The position numbers and the translations under genes are program-made. A stretch of DNA of 64,000 nt from Apostichopus japonicus (Eukaryota > Echinodermata > Holothuroidea > Aspidochirotida > Stichopodidae), in the NCBI RefSeq assembly GCF_037975245.1, contig NC_092575.1, positions 3,588,501 through 3,652,500 on the forward strand. The letters are read 5' to 3'. This document shows, in pieces, positions 14,901-27,989 of the stretch. Positions within the stretch are counted from its first letter, which is position 1. Each line of letters opens with the position of its first letter. The notes below the pieces were generated by a model. The model was not told where the DNA came from and did no database searches. It was given only the letters and a program-made list of their open reading frames with translations.

Positions 14901-17900
14901 GATAGATGACCCAAACAAAATGACCACGATTGACCATCAAGTCAACACCTTCCTTCTTCGTTCAAAGTATTATAGGTGAATTTGAGGTCATCAAGAAAAA
15001 ACCTCTTGAAAAGTAATCAGAAAACCGGATTGTCGGTTGATAAAATCATAAATAGCAATAGGTCTGAACGTGCACTGAAAAATACCATTTTAACTTATAT
15101 ACCATCCCCACAGGAAGGTATGTGTTTCGTGCTCATATTCATTGTAAGTTTTCACATGAACTGTTTACACTGCTTATAACCGACACCGTCCGACACGTTG
15201 ACCTTTTTATTTTTCTGTTTGTTTATTTCTTCTTCTGTTCTCGATTGGGGTGGGGGAAGGGGGGTTAGTCGGGGTCTCCAAAATTAGCATTTTGTATTAG
15301 GTCATAACAGATGATACCCCTAATTAAGAGTCCCATATGTTCCTATATGCACGATCGATATAATTTAAGTTTATTTTTTTTCAGGAGCTTCTAGTTCTAA
15401 GGGACTTCTCCTTATTAACCCCTATCGGGGGCTTCGCCATTAGACCCACTAGGTGCCCTTAAATCGGGCCCCTTGACCCACCTTTTTCCCAGACTCAACC
15501 TCAAATCGGAGTGTCGTTGTCCCTGGTGTCTGTTAGTCGCAAAGGTCAAATGTCTTCCGAGAAAACCTTTAATTATCACGCGAACATTTGAACGATATAT
15601 TCCCTGAATTAACCGCATTGTTTAAGACTATATGCATCCGGATTCCGGAATGAAGCTGCTTTTATCCCTTTTCCAAGTACGTACATTAGTGATAAAGTAT
15701 AATACATCCGTAAATACTTTACTGTGATTCCATGAATCTACTGAACCACCAAACTTATTGATATATTTATTTATAACTTTTATATAATTTTCTAAGATAG
15801 GCTGATATGTTATAAGTATTGCTTGAAACATATATGTTAGACCCGGTTAAACTAATGGTCACTGAATTGCTCAAACTTAGCATTTTTACAAAAACAGTTT
15901 CCCTCGTTGGGCATTTGGGCGTCTGGGAATAATTCCAGGGGATATTTCATTACCCCCTTCCCTCCCCCTACAAACGAGTTTTCAATCCCACATACAAAAA
16001 AATGAATAAAAGTTGTAAGCACAACCGTGTGTAGACCTTAGTACTATACTAGACCTAATAGCATCGATATGCGTCGGAATGCACAATATTTATATATAAT
16101 ATATTATTTATATATAATGCACATACTTATATATATTTATATTTGTTTTTTATTTTCTTTACTGTGGTTTATTACCCTGTCTTATATCAGGTTTTACTTT
16201 TACTGCTGTTGTTATTACTTTTAGGTCTTCTTACGTTTCGTATTTTTATACTCTAGGTTTTGGTTCTTTTGTACAGTGCTCTTGAGCATGTTTTACTTTT
16301 ATTGCTGTTGTTATTACTTTTAGGTTTTCTTTTGTTTGGTATTTTTATATTCCAGGTATTGGTTCTTTTGTACAGTGCTCTTGAGCATGTTTTATTTCAT
16401 GATAACAGCACTTTAATATATGGTATTTATTATTTATTTTATTATATATACTATCTATGTTTAATTTATTTTTTGGGCGGACCCCAGATCGGCACACCCC
16501 TTACATGGGAGTCGGCTTAAACAAGCTCGGGGCCACCCACTCCGATCCCCCACCCCTCCACCCCGCCCTTCTTCCTTTATTTTTGAAATCCCAGACCCGC
16601 CCAATTTAATGATTAACTCTTACGCGTTTGTGTCATGCCATAATGGTTGGGCCAATACAGGCAGCTAACATTGAACAGTCCACAATTTTCAAAACAATGT
16701 TATCACCATTATGAAGGTTACGTTTATCATATACGTATCATATACGTCTTACCAGGGCTCTTGTGCTTTTATACACGGATAGCATAGCCTAATAGCCTAT
16801 ACTATATATACTGTATATGTACTACACAGTGAACACTCATTATTGTTGAACATAGATGAGGAGAGCTGACATATACTGACTCACTTCTCGTTTTTCTGGG
16901 AAAATCACTGCCTCATCTAGCAACAATACCCTCCACTCATCGCTTATCTTTGGATTAATTCCTTGGAGCAGATAAATTGTGGTAGATTTTGGTCAATACG
17001 TATACAAGCAAATAAGCTCTTGGGAATTACAATGTAACAATGAGCTCAGTGTTTGCTGCGGCTGTTTTAGCGCTGGCTTCTCTTTCTGTTATTTGTTTTT
17101 TTGTTCGAATCGTTCAGAATATGATTGGACGTTTTTATTTGTATCTCAATATGTTTTAAGACAGTTATGCAAATAATCTTGAACACGGAAACAAGACAAT
17201 ATGCCCGAAAACACAATACCACCTTTGGTTAAGTTAGAGCATGGAGGTAAAAACAGACTCCATGGTTAGAGTGCCCAGTCGAGCTTTGTACTTTTAATCA
17301 AAGTTGCGATGATCAGGGAAAGGGGGTTGGGGGGGGGGGTGGCTGTTTTGACTCCTTGATTGTTTGCGGTACAGTTGGGGCACACCTGTCCATCAGTATG
17401 TTTTATCTGATATTGATTGGACAATTAGTGGACATCGGCTACCGTTTGAAAACTGAAAGGGTCTGTATATCTTATTGAAACAGGGAGCTGAGAGATCTCT
17501 GCCCACCCCAACCTCCCCCTCCCCCCAAGGTAGACGTGAAATTGCGTGCTCTGCGGCATATGGACTAACAAAGATCTCTTATTTGATTGACATGCACGGT
17601 TGTGATAAAAAATAAACATTTAAACCCTTTTTCACTCTCACGAGCCTATACAATTTCCATACGACAGAAGTTTCCACAAAATTTCTGATGAAGTTGCAAT
17701 TTTTAAGTATCTGACCTGGCCTTATTAAGATCAATTTCAATATTGAAAAATGGTTTACATTTTAGTTATTATTATGCTATGAGAGACGCGATCATGCTTA
17801 TGGAGAAGAAAAAAATCCAATGTCATTATAGACCACGTGACTAGTTTTTCGACGCTTCATCAGTAGAGCCTATCTATATAGCCAATACATAATATTACAT

Positions 17901-19542
17901 TTCTATCTCTGTTTTAAGAAGAAAAAAATTGTCTGTCTGTCTAACCCTGGCCTTCTTGAAGCCAAGCTCATTGGTAGAAAATTAAAACTGGCAGATGAAA
18001 ATATCGAGGGGCAAAAGTAGAGCAATCTAAACGAAGTATTTCCCCTCAATAATGATCATGTGAAGGTCAAAACCCCTATAAGGTTGCATGAACCCTATAA
18101 ACAACTCTCACCGTGTGTATCAAGCGAGATTTTAAAATACGAGAGAGAGGGGGGGGGGGATGATTTCACGGTATGGTTTTTCATTCTTTTTTTATATCTG
18201 ATTTTTATCTTTCCTGTATTTTGCTGAATCTGATGAAAGCGATTTTCACACCGATAACATTGGGAACCATCGTGCAGATTTTTTATTCCGGTATAAAATA
18301 ATGTACATTTCCTCTACGATGGGTCGTTTTACGAGGAATATAGGATCCAAAAGTTGAAAGAGTGAGGTACTTCAAATATTATGTTAACTATTCTATAATC
18401 ATGGACGCCAAAAATTACAGATATATTCATCGATCAGTATAATGTTCATACAACCAAACTTCACACACGGTGGTGGGGAGGGTGGGGGGGAGAGGTGGGG
18501 TAGTAGGGATCATGTTATTGCACGCCTTATTATGGAACTTGTTCGTTGGAATTCCATCATCTACACCTCAGTTACTATACCTCTACGGAGCCCCCTGTGA
18601 CATTCCAATCCAAATCCTGTCCCAGGGTCTCCCATGCACCTACTTTCATGTAACTTCCTAAAACATCGTCCTGCAACACAACTTTACATACAAGGCAACA
18701 TCCTAATCTCTGTAGGGACAACCGACTCCGGGCTGTTCAACTAGGGTCCCCTTCAATACATCCCTCCCACCGTGACAACCCCCCCCCCACCGCCCGATGG
18801 CTTGTATAAAATGTATTCATGGAAACATACTGAAGCACCCTTCATCGTTCTCAGATTATCGAGAGAGAGATAAGCTTCTTGTACACAAAGCGGCTGTGTT
18901 ACCAGTTTATAGAGCGTACCGCAGAATAACATCGAGTTGCGTTTCACTCTTTGAATGGATGCGGCTCGAGACCATATTACATGATTCACTCTGATTCATA
19001 CGAAAAATAGATGTGTAAGCAAAACTATGACAAACCTAAGCATGTAACAGGATTTACGTATGGAAGCAACGTATATAAGCCATATGATGATACAACGCAA
19101 AGGAATAGTCATCACAATAGTCGGGTGGGTGTGTTCTTACACTTGAAAAACGTAACACGTCACATAGTATAATTGAGTTTTAAAACTGTAACGGAAGGCA
19201 TTGAGCGTCTTTTCAAAAGGTCAGGTTAATCGCCCCTTTGGGAGAGAATTTGAATAACGGGCGCCGGGGTTTAAGCTGTTAATCTTCAACTGGTCTATAT
19301 TAATATTTACATGGATCTGCGATACTTCCATGCAGCAGGTCACTTAAACAGACACCGTTAGCTTGAAAGATACCAGGATAGATAACAACCAATGTAATTA
19401 CACACAGAGGTGTACGCACTATATGGGCTATGTAGCCTATACATACACATATATATATATAAAATATATATATATATATATTTCTATTAATAGATATATA
19501 TATATATATATATATGAATGAAAACGACATATAGGCAAATGA

Positions 19543-19573
<31 letters not shown>

Positions 19574-22500
19574 TATATATAGGATATATATTATATATAT
19601 AATATATATATTATATATTATATATATATATTATATATAAATATATATATAGGCTACATAGCCTTTATATAAATATCGGCGGTATAACATGTATGGGCAG
19701 TATGTATGGCTTGTAGACTTAATTCATCAATAGTCACTCATTTTTGGAGTGCACAACACTTCAGATGCGATGGCAAATGAAGCGGAAATAATAGTTTAAG
19801 AAAGTAAAACCGGTAAAATCAACATTGCACTGAGCAAATGATTCGATATTTCCTCAGTTCGTAGAACGTAACATGATTCAATGATATCTGCAACATTGCA
19901 TACAAGTTTCAGTATCACTTCCTTGAGAGGATATTACAAATTTTGTCATCAATTCTGTAGGTTTCTTTTCCTTTTTTCGTTTCTCGAAAACTAATATTCA
20001 GACATAAAAATTGCTTGTTGATGTATAAATCTCACTTTCAGCTAGAGTATATATGATCTTATTTTAAGCCTTGCTCAGTTGCTCATGTTGCATATATTTA
20101 TATATATACAATGCTTAAGAAATACCTTGGCAACAGGTTGGTGCTACACAAGAAGGCGAGATATGGGTAAAAGGAGTGGTAGTGATTGGGTACCCCGAAC
20201 CACGTAGGCTCATAGAGAAATGTAATTAATGTTAATTTCAACGATTTGCATCGAATATGTTTGAAATATTTAGTATTGTTGGTTGGGGTCCCCCCCCCCC
20301 CACCCACTCTCTCTCTCACTTCAAACATCATTAACGCGAAATCCTTGCAGTATTTACACCGTATAAGCAAGAAAGTTGCGACAGACTTTAACCAGGGAGT
20401 TATTATGGAACAACTCCCTGCCTTAACCAACATGAACTGACCACAAAATAGTATTCAAGCAAGCGTGTAAAACCAATATCGATTTTCAATTTTACCTTGA
20501 TGAATTATATATATACGGCCATGAGCGGACAGTTATATGCAGCTAAATTATTCACTGGCATTGACACCTCTAATATGACACCTTGCCCGTGTCGATACCG
20601 CAGAAATGAATGATAAAAATAGATTGCATATTGCATACTTTGTAGTTGACATATGAAAGCAGATGTAATGTGTTTTTTTTGCATAGTTTGCTTACATTTT
20701 ACCTATAGCTCGCTTTCGTGTTTTTTTTACCTCTTTTGTTTTCGTTCTACCTTTCAAAGAATCGTGTCAAAAAACACTCTGATTGCTTCAAGGAAGAAAG
20801 GGACAGACCAAAAATATCTTTTTAAATCGCCACTCACGTAATCGTAATGATATTGCCACAAAAAAACATGACTTTTTATTCTGACAATATGCTTTAAGAA
20901 TTTTTGTTGTTGAGTATTTCAAGTAAGCTATAACTATGATCTACAACAAAAAGGTTCGCGTTGAAAAATTCCAGACTTCGGTTGCACCCGATCAAACCTT
21001 TATATACTGTCAATCCATAAAGAATTGTAAATCAACAACAACAGAAAAAGGTGTTGACTGTTGACACATGACATCGTCACCCTCTCAACAATAGGTTTCT
21101 GTTTAAATGGAATGCCTTTGTTTGATTGTGGGTTCGGACATTTCAAATTTGTTATTCACGATCGCATCATTGGTGATGTATAGGTTGATGTAAAGCAGGC
21201 CTCCTGGCATATGCAATATCTGAATGCAGTCATATATAACTGATATAATATGCCAGTTATTATAATAATCTATAGATGATGTTACATCTGCCGAAATCAG
21301 TCATGCGTTTATTTCTACCGGCGGTTAACAATAGAATACTTTGTGTATATTACATACGGCAGTTATCATACATACAGCTGTACCGGTAGCCGTTGTGTTA
21401 GCGCGCGGTCCCTTTTAGAAGTGCCACAAATGATTGATCCCCCTCCGTTGCCTTCCCCAGTTATCACGCGATCATTTTAAAATATTTTAACCTTTCATAT
21501 AGTGCGTCCTTATATAGGCCGCCAGTCAATGGACCCAGAGATATATGCATTATGTTAATAAAGCATCAAATCAGTTGTTAAATAGATCGTACACACTGTA
21601 CGTAATACAGATGTTAAAAGTAAGCCCCCCCCTCTCCCCTCCCCTCCCCTTAATTATTCGGATGACATCCATTCCTTCCTATATTCCATCTTATAAGGGT
21701 GGTATCGCCGATAACCGGTTAAAAGAGTACGGTAGGCCTACATAAATCAACGAGCCCATCCACTCCCCCATCCGAATTCCTTCTCCCCCCCCCCTCTCTC
21801 TCAATTTTACTGCCTGCAACCGTTCAGACATAACCGTTAATGGGTTATGGATGATATAGAAACGGCTACATGACACCCCATTAGCCCCTTCAGTTGATCA
21901 TATTATTTTCATATATACACACACACACGGCATTATATTGAGACACAGACGTACCTACACCAAGTTCCCACATTGATAAATACATGTCATATGATGTATG
22001 TGTTATACATGTGTTATTTGATATAGTTAAATACAACGTTGAGTTTATACATATATAAATATATAGGCCTATTATGAATTTGAATAATCAGGTCATAATA
22101 ATACGTGCAATGTCATATATGCCCACAGTGTGCCAGGTCTTAAATTCCAAATACACTCGGGCCTGGTTGCTTGCAAAAGGTTTCAGAATTGTCACTGTTA
22201 ACGTTGGTTGCTATGCGCTTCGACATCTCTATGAATAAACACCCAGTACATATTGCAGTTATGTGCCGGTATATGGCACAACACAGTTGATATTTTTGCA
22301 TAATACATATATATTGACGATGAAATTTTACGTTAATTACTGAAAAAAAATCGATATGCCATGCAAAGAAAACTAGCGGGAAAACTCGAGGGAAATATAC
22401 ACATTTGGAAATACAACGAGGAATACTATAATAAAGCTTACTACTATATGTGTATGTAAGTTGTCATTCATTCATAATAAGCACAGAGATTAATTTCGGC

Positions 22501-23797
22501 AAAGTTATGAAAAATCTCGCTTCGCGGTTTAATTCATCAATACATGTGTATAGGATATAGGCTATCCTAAGCTATTCGTCTGTTATAGGGATTCGTATAA
22601 TGGAAGCCAAACGTAAAAATTCTTTGTTCTGTATTATTGAAACAATGTTTAAAAAATCTGACATAGGCTAATTACCTTTGCATGTGAACTTAAAACCATA
22701 ACAATAGTTGCTACATACAATTTACAAATAATTCCAACTTACCTACGTAACACCGTACAAATATAATCTGTGAAAACACTCCATACATAAAACACAATTC
22801 TCGAAGCTGTCGCATAATAATTATCACGAAGCGGGGAATTTAAATGCAAAACAGATGAGTTGATTATACAACTAAACGAATAAGAACACTAACTACAACG
22901 GAAAGACTATGTCCTACAAATATTTTGTTTTCAAACGGAGTACTTCCGCCGCCAGCTCGCACCTGTAAAATGGTTGTATCGAGTGAGAACAGAAAGTGAG
23001 AGTGTGGTAGAATATGCATGGTCTTTTTGCTTGGGTACTATATTTACTATGAAGGGGGCGCCATAACTGTATAAGCTTAGACAGGCTACAGATGCAATCG
23101 ACGAGTTGCGATAACACGTGATATATCATTTGAACAGCTGCCTAAGTGTTCCCTCTGTACATATTTTGCTATAGACATTTTGTATAAATATTACACTGTT
23201 TACTTCCCTGTGGCGGTAATCGTTGCTTGATAGCAAGCAAATAGGTGAAAGGATAAATAAACAAATAATGGATTAAACTCTGAATAAACAAATGAAGTGA
23301 GGACTTAATCCCTTTTGACTTTCCCTTTCTTGTCAGCTGTTAGTCTAAACAAATCAACATCAACATCATATATCTATTGTCGCCGTTGGGGGGAGGGGGG
23401 TGGAGAGGAGAGGGTAGGTGAGAGAACAGGGAGTGAAAGAGGAAGGTGCCTACAACTTGTAATGTGGTTATGATAAAAAATAATTATTTCAGAGTAGTGA
23501 CTTTCACTCGAGTGCGGGTGGTGCCGTCATTGGTGATAATTTCAATTTTCAAAGCCAACCTGGTAAAAAAACATATGGTCCATCACAACTTCCCCCCCCC
23601 CCAATCCTCCCATCTCCAATAAATGTAGGGCAGTAGGGGTCCCTCCTCAGACCCACATCATGATGACAGACATATCATCTATTATACAAAATAAACTCAC
23701 CATCCACATGAGGTGTAACGTCGCTACCCTTACAGAACTCGACCGCAGAAAGTAAAAGTAAACACGATAGTGCTAAGTCCAGGTAATCCACCCTCAT
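3522..23797 (-). CDS. Secreted, GPI-anchor-predicted protein with two intrinsic factor/transcobalamin C-terminal-like (DUF4430) domains
   Basis: Seven coding exons join in phase with GT-AG sites: 23701-23797, 10903-11104, 8503-8627, 5967-6050, 5336-5537, 4659-4768 and 3522-3784 (360 aa plus stop). Residues 1-24 form a signal peptide (LALSCLLLLSA core). Domain 1 (about 54-158) has the pattern F-x-F-(x)8-G-x-V-x-x-SING-(x)9-W; domain 2 (about 192-291) repeats it, with IYDIND, NGVYFW and a closing VIWRF strand. This matches the C-terminal beta-domain of vertebrate intrinsic factor and transcobalamin, which covers bound cobalamin; the alpha-barrel that normally precedes it is absent. Residues 344-360 are hydrophobic and end the protein after a Ser/Thr/Asn-rich spacer, as in GPI-anchored proteins. 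There is an N-glycosylation sequon at NFS (100). Ligand binding is inferred, not shown. Assignment of the first exon across a 12.6-kb intron is the least certain part. Confidence 0.75.
7196..7402. mobile_element. 207-bp MITE with 12-bp terminal inverted repeats
   Basis: Perfect termini CCAGTTGGGACA and TGTCCCAACTGG enclose a non-coding interior. A diverged relative lies at 2356-2541. It lies in the intron between exons 3 and 4 of the DUF4430-like gene. Confidence 0.7.
8190..8425. repeat. GGAT-rich microsatellite with higher-order units
   Basis: Tandem GGATGGATAGTTGGATGGAT-type units, with a longer unit of about 55-60 bp containing TGGGTAGTGGAATGG repeated about three times. It lies just past the donor of exon 3 (8503) of the minus-strand gene. 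Confidence 0.9.
12643..13097. mobile_element. Palindromic MITE-like element 1
   Basis: It starts CGTGTATGGCAAGCCATA and ends in the inverted form ATGGCTTGCCATAGACG. The interior is built from TATACGCGTATTAATTCGAA-type units. It abuts element 2. Confidence 0.6.
13096..13535. mobile_element. Palindromic MITE-like element 2
   Basis: Inverted arms of about 54 bp (13096-13149 and 13482-13535) match at about 90%, including GGCAAGCCATGTGGGACAAA. The interior is tandem AATATATACACGTATTAATTCG units. Both elements share the same arm sequence, so this is a head-to-tail pair of one family. Confidence 0.75.
16191..16393. repeat. Tandem repeat, 99-bp unit, two copies
   Basis: Units begin GTTTTACTTTTA(C/T)TGCTG and end GTACAGTGCTCTTGAGCAT; a third partial copy starts at about 16389. 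An open frame across it is leucine-rich only because of the T-rich repeat. Confidence 0.85.
19449..19660. repeat. Interrupted AT microsatellite
   Basis: Runs of AT broken by short unique pieces, including TATTAATAGATAT and TATAATATAT blocks. Confidence 0.9.
23701..23797 (-). CDS. Exon 1 of the two-domain DUF4430-like gene (signal peptide)
   Basis: The start ATG complements 23795-23797. The reading frame encodes 32 residues with a short charged start, a leucine-rich core and a likely signal-peptidase site near FCKGS. The donor GTGAG lies at 23700-23696. The exon ends in phase 1, as the acceptor at 11104 requires. A TATA box sits about 112 bp upstream of the ATG, supporting this as the first exon. 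Confidence 0.65.
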
Positions 23798-23908
23798 CTT
23801 CGGACTGTTCCTCACTTTGCTGGTGGAATTTAAGTTTTTTCCAAAACTTTTATCGCTGTAATACTTTGGTATAGCCTACGTGTAGTCCGAACTCAATCAT
23901 GTCCCTTG

Positions 23909-23916
23909 TTTATATA
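23909..23916 (-). promoter_or_regulatory. TATA box for the minus-strand DUF4430-like gene
   Basis: On the minus strand the sequence reads GCTATATAAACAAGG. Transcription would start 25-30 bp downstream, near 23880, leaving a 5' UTR of about 85 nt before the ATG at 23797. Spacing and orientation fit the gene model; nothing else nearby would use it. Confidence 0.5.
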
Positions 23917-24475
23917 GCATACAGTGCGCTTATCCACACTCAGTCCTCTCCTGTACGATTTAAATATACCACTAACGTTGCAGTGATGCAGCCTCCTCAA
24001 GTCAGTTTATCAAGTTTAAATTATTCATACTTGAATAAACCTTCTTGTATCTGAACGTATATCAATAAATACACCTATGTCTATACTTACACCAGCTCCA
24101 CACACAACTAAAGTGATAGCACGTGCCTGTAATCTCCAGAACAAAGCATTTCATTCGTATCTCCAGTGGCAGTGTTCCAAATTTTCTTCACACATTTACC
24201 ACACACATGCACTACCATCGAAAACACCCATATCCTTTGTAAAAGTCGAATTATACGGCAATGGGGAGAAAAATGGTCCCTATAGTATATTGCTGGAAGC
24301 TGTAACCTCTTGGCTCCTATTCACATATGAACAAACTCATATAAACTAAAACGGAAACTCATTGGGGTGGTATATATCAAGAGAGAACGACTAGCATTGT
24401 TTGAAACTCTTTAGTGCTATCGTCAACACTCGAAGGGTGGTAAATCACAAGGGATTGATTCGTCGCGATGGATGG

Positions 24476-24702
<227 letters not shown>

Positions 24703-25496
24703 GGGCGGATCCAGGGGGGGCCGACCCGGCCCCGGCCCCCCCTTTTTGGAAATCAGTTGCGTTTTTTTTATGTGGGAGTACTTCAAATTCCTAATAGGCA
24801 TAACTTGGTGAAAGAAAAGCCTAATATATATCCAGCTGCTCTTCCCTGAAACGCGATCGTTTTTATTCCAAATTTGAAACTAAGGCAATTACCAGGCCTA
24901 CGCGACATCACGTATTAATTAGATACGGCTCAGTACTATAGTGCTGACTATTACTGTCAGGGAAAATCAATGCACAGTTAGCAAGTATATCATAATTATC
25001 TGAATGAAACGGGGTGTAGGCGGTCTTACACTATCTAACGCAACGTAGTCGCAAAGAACCTGAAGTATTTTTAAGGGAGGGCCCAAGGAACATGAACTTA
25101 TAGCATGCTCCTCGTGGTGAAACATAATTGCACCTATTAGGTGAGTTGAGTGTACTGTTAATAGTAAGAAAGACTAGTGTAGGTTCTTATGACCAACTAG
25201 AAGGGTTTCTGCTCTCAAACTTTATAGGAGGAGCTTCATCAGTAGTAGCCTTTGAATATTTTATATTCGGCCAGGGCGTCTCGTTCTCAAAATGCATCTA
25301 TTTTCTGTGCACGAGTTTTTATGGACTCATAGTGCAGCTATAAGAGCATCTAAAAGAGCTTCGTGTGAACCTTGAGAGTCAGCTGATTCTTCGTTAGTAT
25401 GAAACCTTGAGTTAACAAGTAAACCTTTGAGATTTTGGGCCCTTTTGTATAGGCTAGAATCGGTTCTTTTGGAAACAGTTTGGATAATTCCGCGTG

Positions 25497-26926
25497 CAGG
25501 GGCGTAGCGAGCGGGGGGGGGGGGGGTGGGGTGTATATAATAATTTGGTCGCTGTCGGCAAATTTTGGGTCTGTCGGCAAAAGGAGAAAAGGTGAAGAGA
25601 GCGGAAGGGGAAGAAAGAAGAAAAGCTGAATAGAGAAAAAGAGAACGGGAGCTTCTTTATCGGTGATTTCGATTTTCCAGTTCTTCATCTGATAAACTCA
25701 TTCACCAATCCAATCACCCGACGCCTGCAAGTTAAAAACCTCTCGGCAAATAACTGATAATGTCACGGCCGTCAGTATAGCTACTGTAGCCAGGCTCAGC
25801 TAGACGAGTGCCAGAATCGCTGGCAACTCAGTGAAAGAAATGGAATTAAAGGCTTCCGTATAGGCCGTAGCCCATGAGTCGTGCTATCGTGTGACAACGT
25901 GTTGTTATTATCCTCTGTTCAGAATGACGTCATCGCAGATGTCATTCGTTCTCCGTGGAAAACTTAAGGACACGGCTCACGAATTGTACACAATTTTTAA
26001 CGTTTCTCGCTTGTATATCAATGAATGTTGTTATTTCTCATTACCGGAAAGTTTTCTGAACGTTTTCATCACGAAGTTTCACTATTTCAACGATCGGTGA
26101 AAGAGAAAACACAGTTCGATAATTGGTCCCAATTAATTCTTCTTCTGCCGACTGCCATAAAAATAATATCGAAATGGAAATTCTACGGTGCCAAATTTGA
26201 CTTAAAATATGCACCAGATTGCATCTAAGGACGTTTCAAAACTAAAAAATTTCCAAAGGGGAGGGGAGACCCCCTACCCTTAGACCCCTGCCCCATTTCA
26301 GTCACCACTTCCAGATCCGTCGGCAAATCAAATTTGACTTAAAATATGCACCAGATTGCATCTAAGGACGTTTCAAAACTAAAAATTTTCCAAAGGGGAG
26401 GGGGAACCCCCTCCCCTTAGACCCCTCCCCCATTTCAGTCACCACTTCCAGATCCGTCGGCAAATCAAATTTGACTTAAAATATACACCAGATTGCATCT
26501 AAGGACGTTTCAAAACTAAAAATTTTCCAAAGGGGAGGGGAGACCCCCTACCCTTAGACCCCTCCCCCATTTCAGTCACCACTTCCAGATCCGTCGGCAA
26601 ATCAAATTTGACTTAAAATATGCACCAGATCATGCATCTAAGGACGTTTCAAAACTAAAAATTTTCCAAAGGGGAGGGGTCACCCCTCCCCTTAGACCCC
26701 TCCCCCATTTCAGTCACCACTTCCAGATCCGTCGGCAAATCAAATTTGACTTAAAATATGCACCAGATTGCATCTAAGGACGTTTCAAAACTAAAAAATG
26801 CCAAAGGGGAGGGGGACGTCCCCTCCCCTTATACCGCCCTCCCCCATTTCAGTCACCACTTCCAGATCCGTCGGCAAATCAAATTCTCCACACCCCCCCA
26901 ACAAAAATCCCTTCGCTACGCCCCTG
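25497..26926. mobile_element. Inner nested DNA-transposon-like element
   Basis: Ends CAGGGGCGTAGCGAG and, inverted, CAGGGGCGTAGCGAAG. It carries an internal tandem array near the right end and no transposase frame. The flanking 8-mers do not match, so the target duplication has decayed or the boundary is imprecise. Confidence 0.55.
26186..26885. repeat. Five tandem copies of a unit of about 137 bp
   Basis: Each unit runs from AAATTTGACTTAAAATATGC through GGACGTTTCAAAACTAAAAA and a G-run/C-run segment to CCACTTCCAGATCCGTCGGC. Copies differ by a few bases and short indels. The array lies inside the inner nested element. Confidence 0.9.
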
Positions 26927-27463
26927 AATAGGAAGCAAGAAATAGTCCACAAATTCCGATATTTTTTCGGTCGGTGATCCGTTTCCGCTTATTATCGGGC
27001 CCTCCCTTAAAAATACTTCAGGTTCTTGGCGACTACGTTGCGTTAGATAGTGTAAAACCGCCTACACCCCCCTTTCATTAATAAGTATATCATAATTATC
27101 TCATTGAACATATCTTGTTTTATGTTTTTTCTTGGGGTGAATCTGGCGTCATAATTTTCGCGCAAAAGAAAAAACGAATCGACGCAATAATAGTGTATCC
27201 ATTGTACATGCACTGTTGAGCGTTCTTAAATATGTGTCTATCGAGAAAAAATATGTGCACAAAAAAGCGTGTCCGCAACGTTTCTGGTTTTTCTAGTTTT
27301 TGGCGAAATGTTTCACCATTTTGCATCTAAGCACTCACAATTAACCAAAAATTTACAAGGGGGAGGGGGCCCCTCCCCTAACCCCTCCCCCAGGACGCAG
27401 ATCACTAAAGTGCTACCATCGGGATGTCGGCCCCCCCCCCTTTCTCAAAATCCTGGATCGCCC

Positions 27464-27466
<3 letters not shown>

Positions 27467-27536
<70 letters not shown>
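27467..27536. repeat. (AT)n microsatellite, right part of the split tract
   Basis: Seventy bases of pure AT beginning at the right end of the outer transposon-like element. Confidence 0.95.
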
Positions 27537-27542
<6 letters not shown>

Positions 27543-27989
27543 CTGATTGTCTGATGAGTTGTCTGAATCTCATAAACGACAAATTATAAGGAGTAAAGTT
27601 TTAGAAAATATATTGGAATTTTCGGTCCCCCTGGGACCTTCGTCAGCAATACTAGGCAGTAGAATGAGAAGTACAAAATGTAACACAATGAAAGCATGAC
27701 GCTAGATAAGTGCAAGTTGCATAGATAGAATTATATATATTCATATATATGAAATATCTGTATAAAAGTGCAGACGGTATGGCCAACGACCTTATTATTG
27801 TTGTCTGTTTGTTTGTTTTTGTTTGTATGCAGGCTGCGGGGGGGGGGGGGTGTTATAGACACTGAATTTCTACAATTAATCACAAAGTGAACAACAATCA
27901 GCGAACATCTGAAAGATTTGATCCTGTTTTCAACATTTCGTCGCCAAGATAAGTCTTTATTTCATGAGTGTGAATGGCAATCATCGTTA

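Larger units (their letters stand above)
11105..23700 (-). other. Large first intron (12.6 kb) of the minus-strand DUF4430-like gene
   Basis: I found no further exon in phase here. It holds the palindromic MITE pair (12643-13535), a 99-bp tandem repeat (16191-16393), AT microsatellites (16090-16135, 19449-19660), and G- or C-runs. An unannotated small exon cannot be excluded. Confidence 0.5.
25002..27082. mobile_element. Middle nested element with 83-bp terminal inverted repeats
   Basis: Arms at 25002-25084 and 26997-27080 are about 95% identical in inverted orientation (sharing GTAGGCGG, CACTATCTAACGCAACG, ACCTGAAGTATTTTTAAG). An exact 19-bp direct repeat, AAGTATATCATAATTATCT, flanks it at 24983-25001 and 27083-27101. 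Such a long duplication is unusual for a DNA transposon. No coding capacity is seen. Confidence 0.65.
24700..27466. mobile_element. Outer hAT-like non-autonomous DNA transposon inside an (AT)n tract
   Basis: Termini are CAGGGGCGGATCCAGG and, inverted at the right, CAGGGGCGATCCAGG, one indel apart and typical of hAT-type ends. Both sides abut an (AT)n microsatellite, so the 8-bp target duplication cannot be distinguished from the microsatellite itself. No transposase frame is visible. Two further elements are nested inside. Confidence 0.6.

Noticed and set aside
16260..16520. Leucine-rich frame that could look like a membrane protein
   Set aside because: It lies over a T-rich 99-bp tandem repeat; the leucines come from TT-rich codons and the repeat itself.
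24077..24349. 90-codon plus-strand frame upstream of the minus-strand gene
   Set aside because: No promoter, similarity or splice signals; composition is unremarkable.
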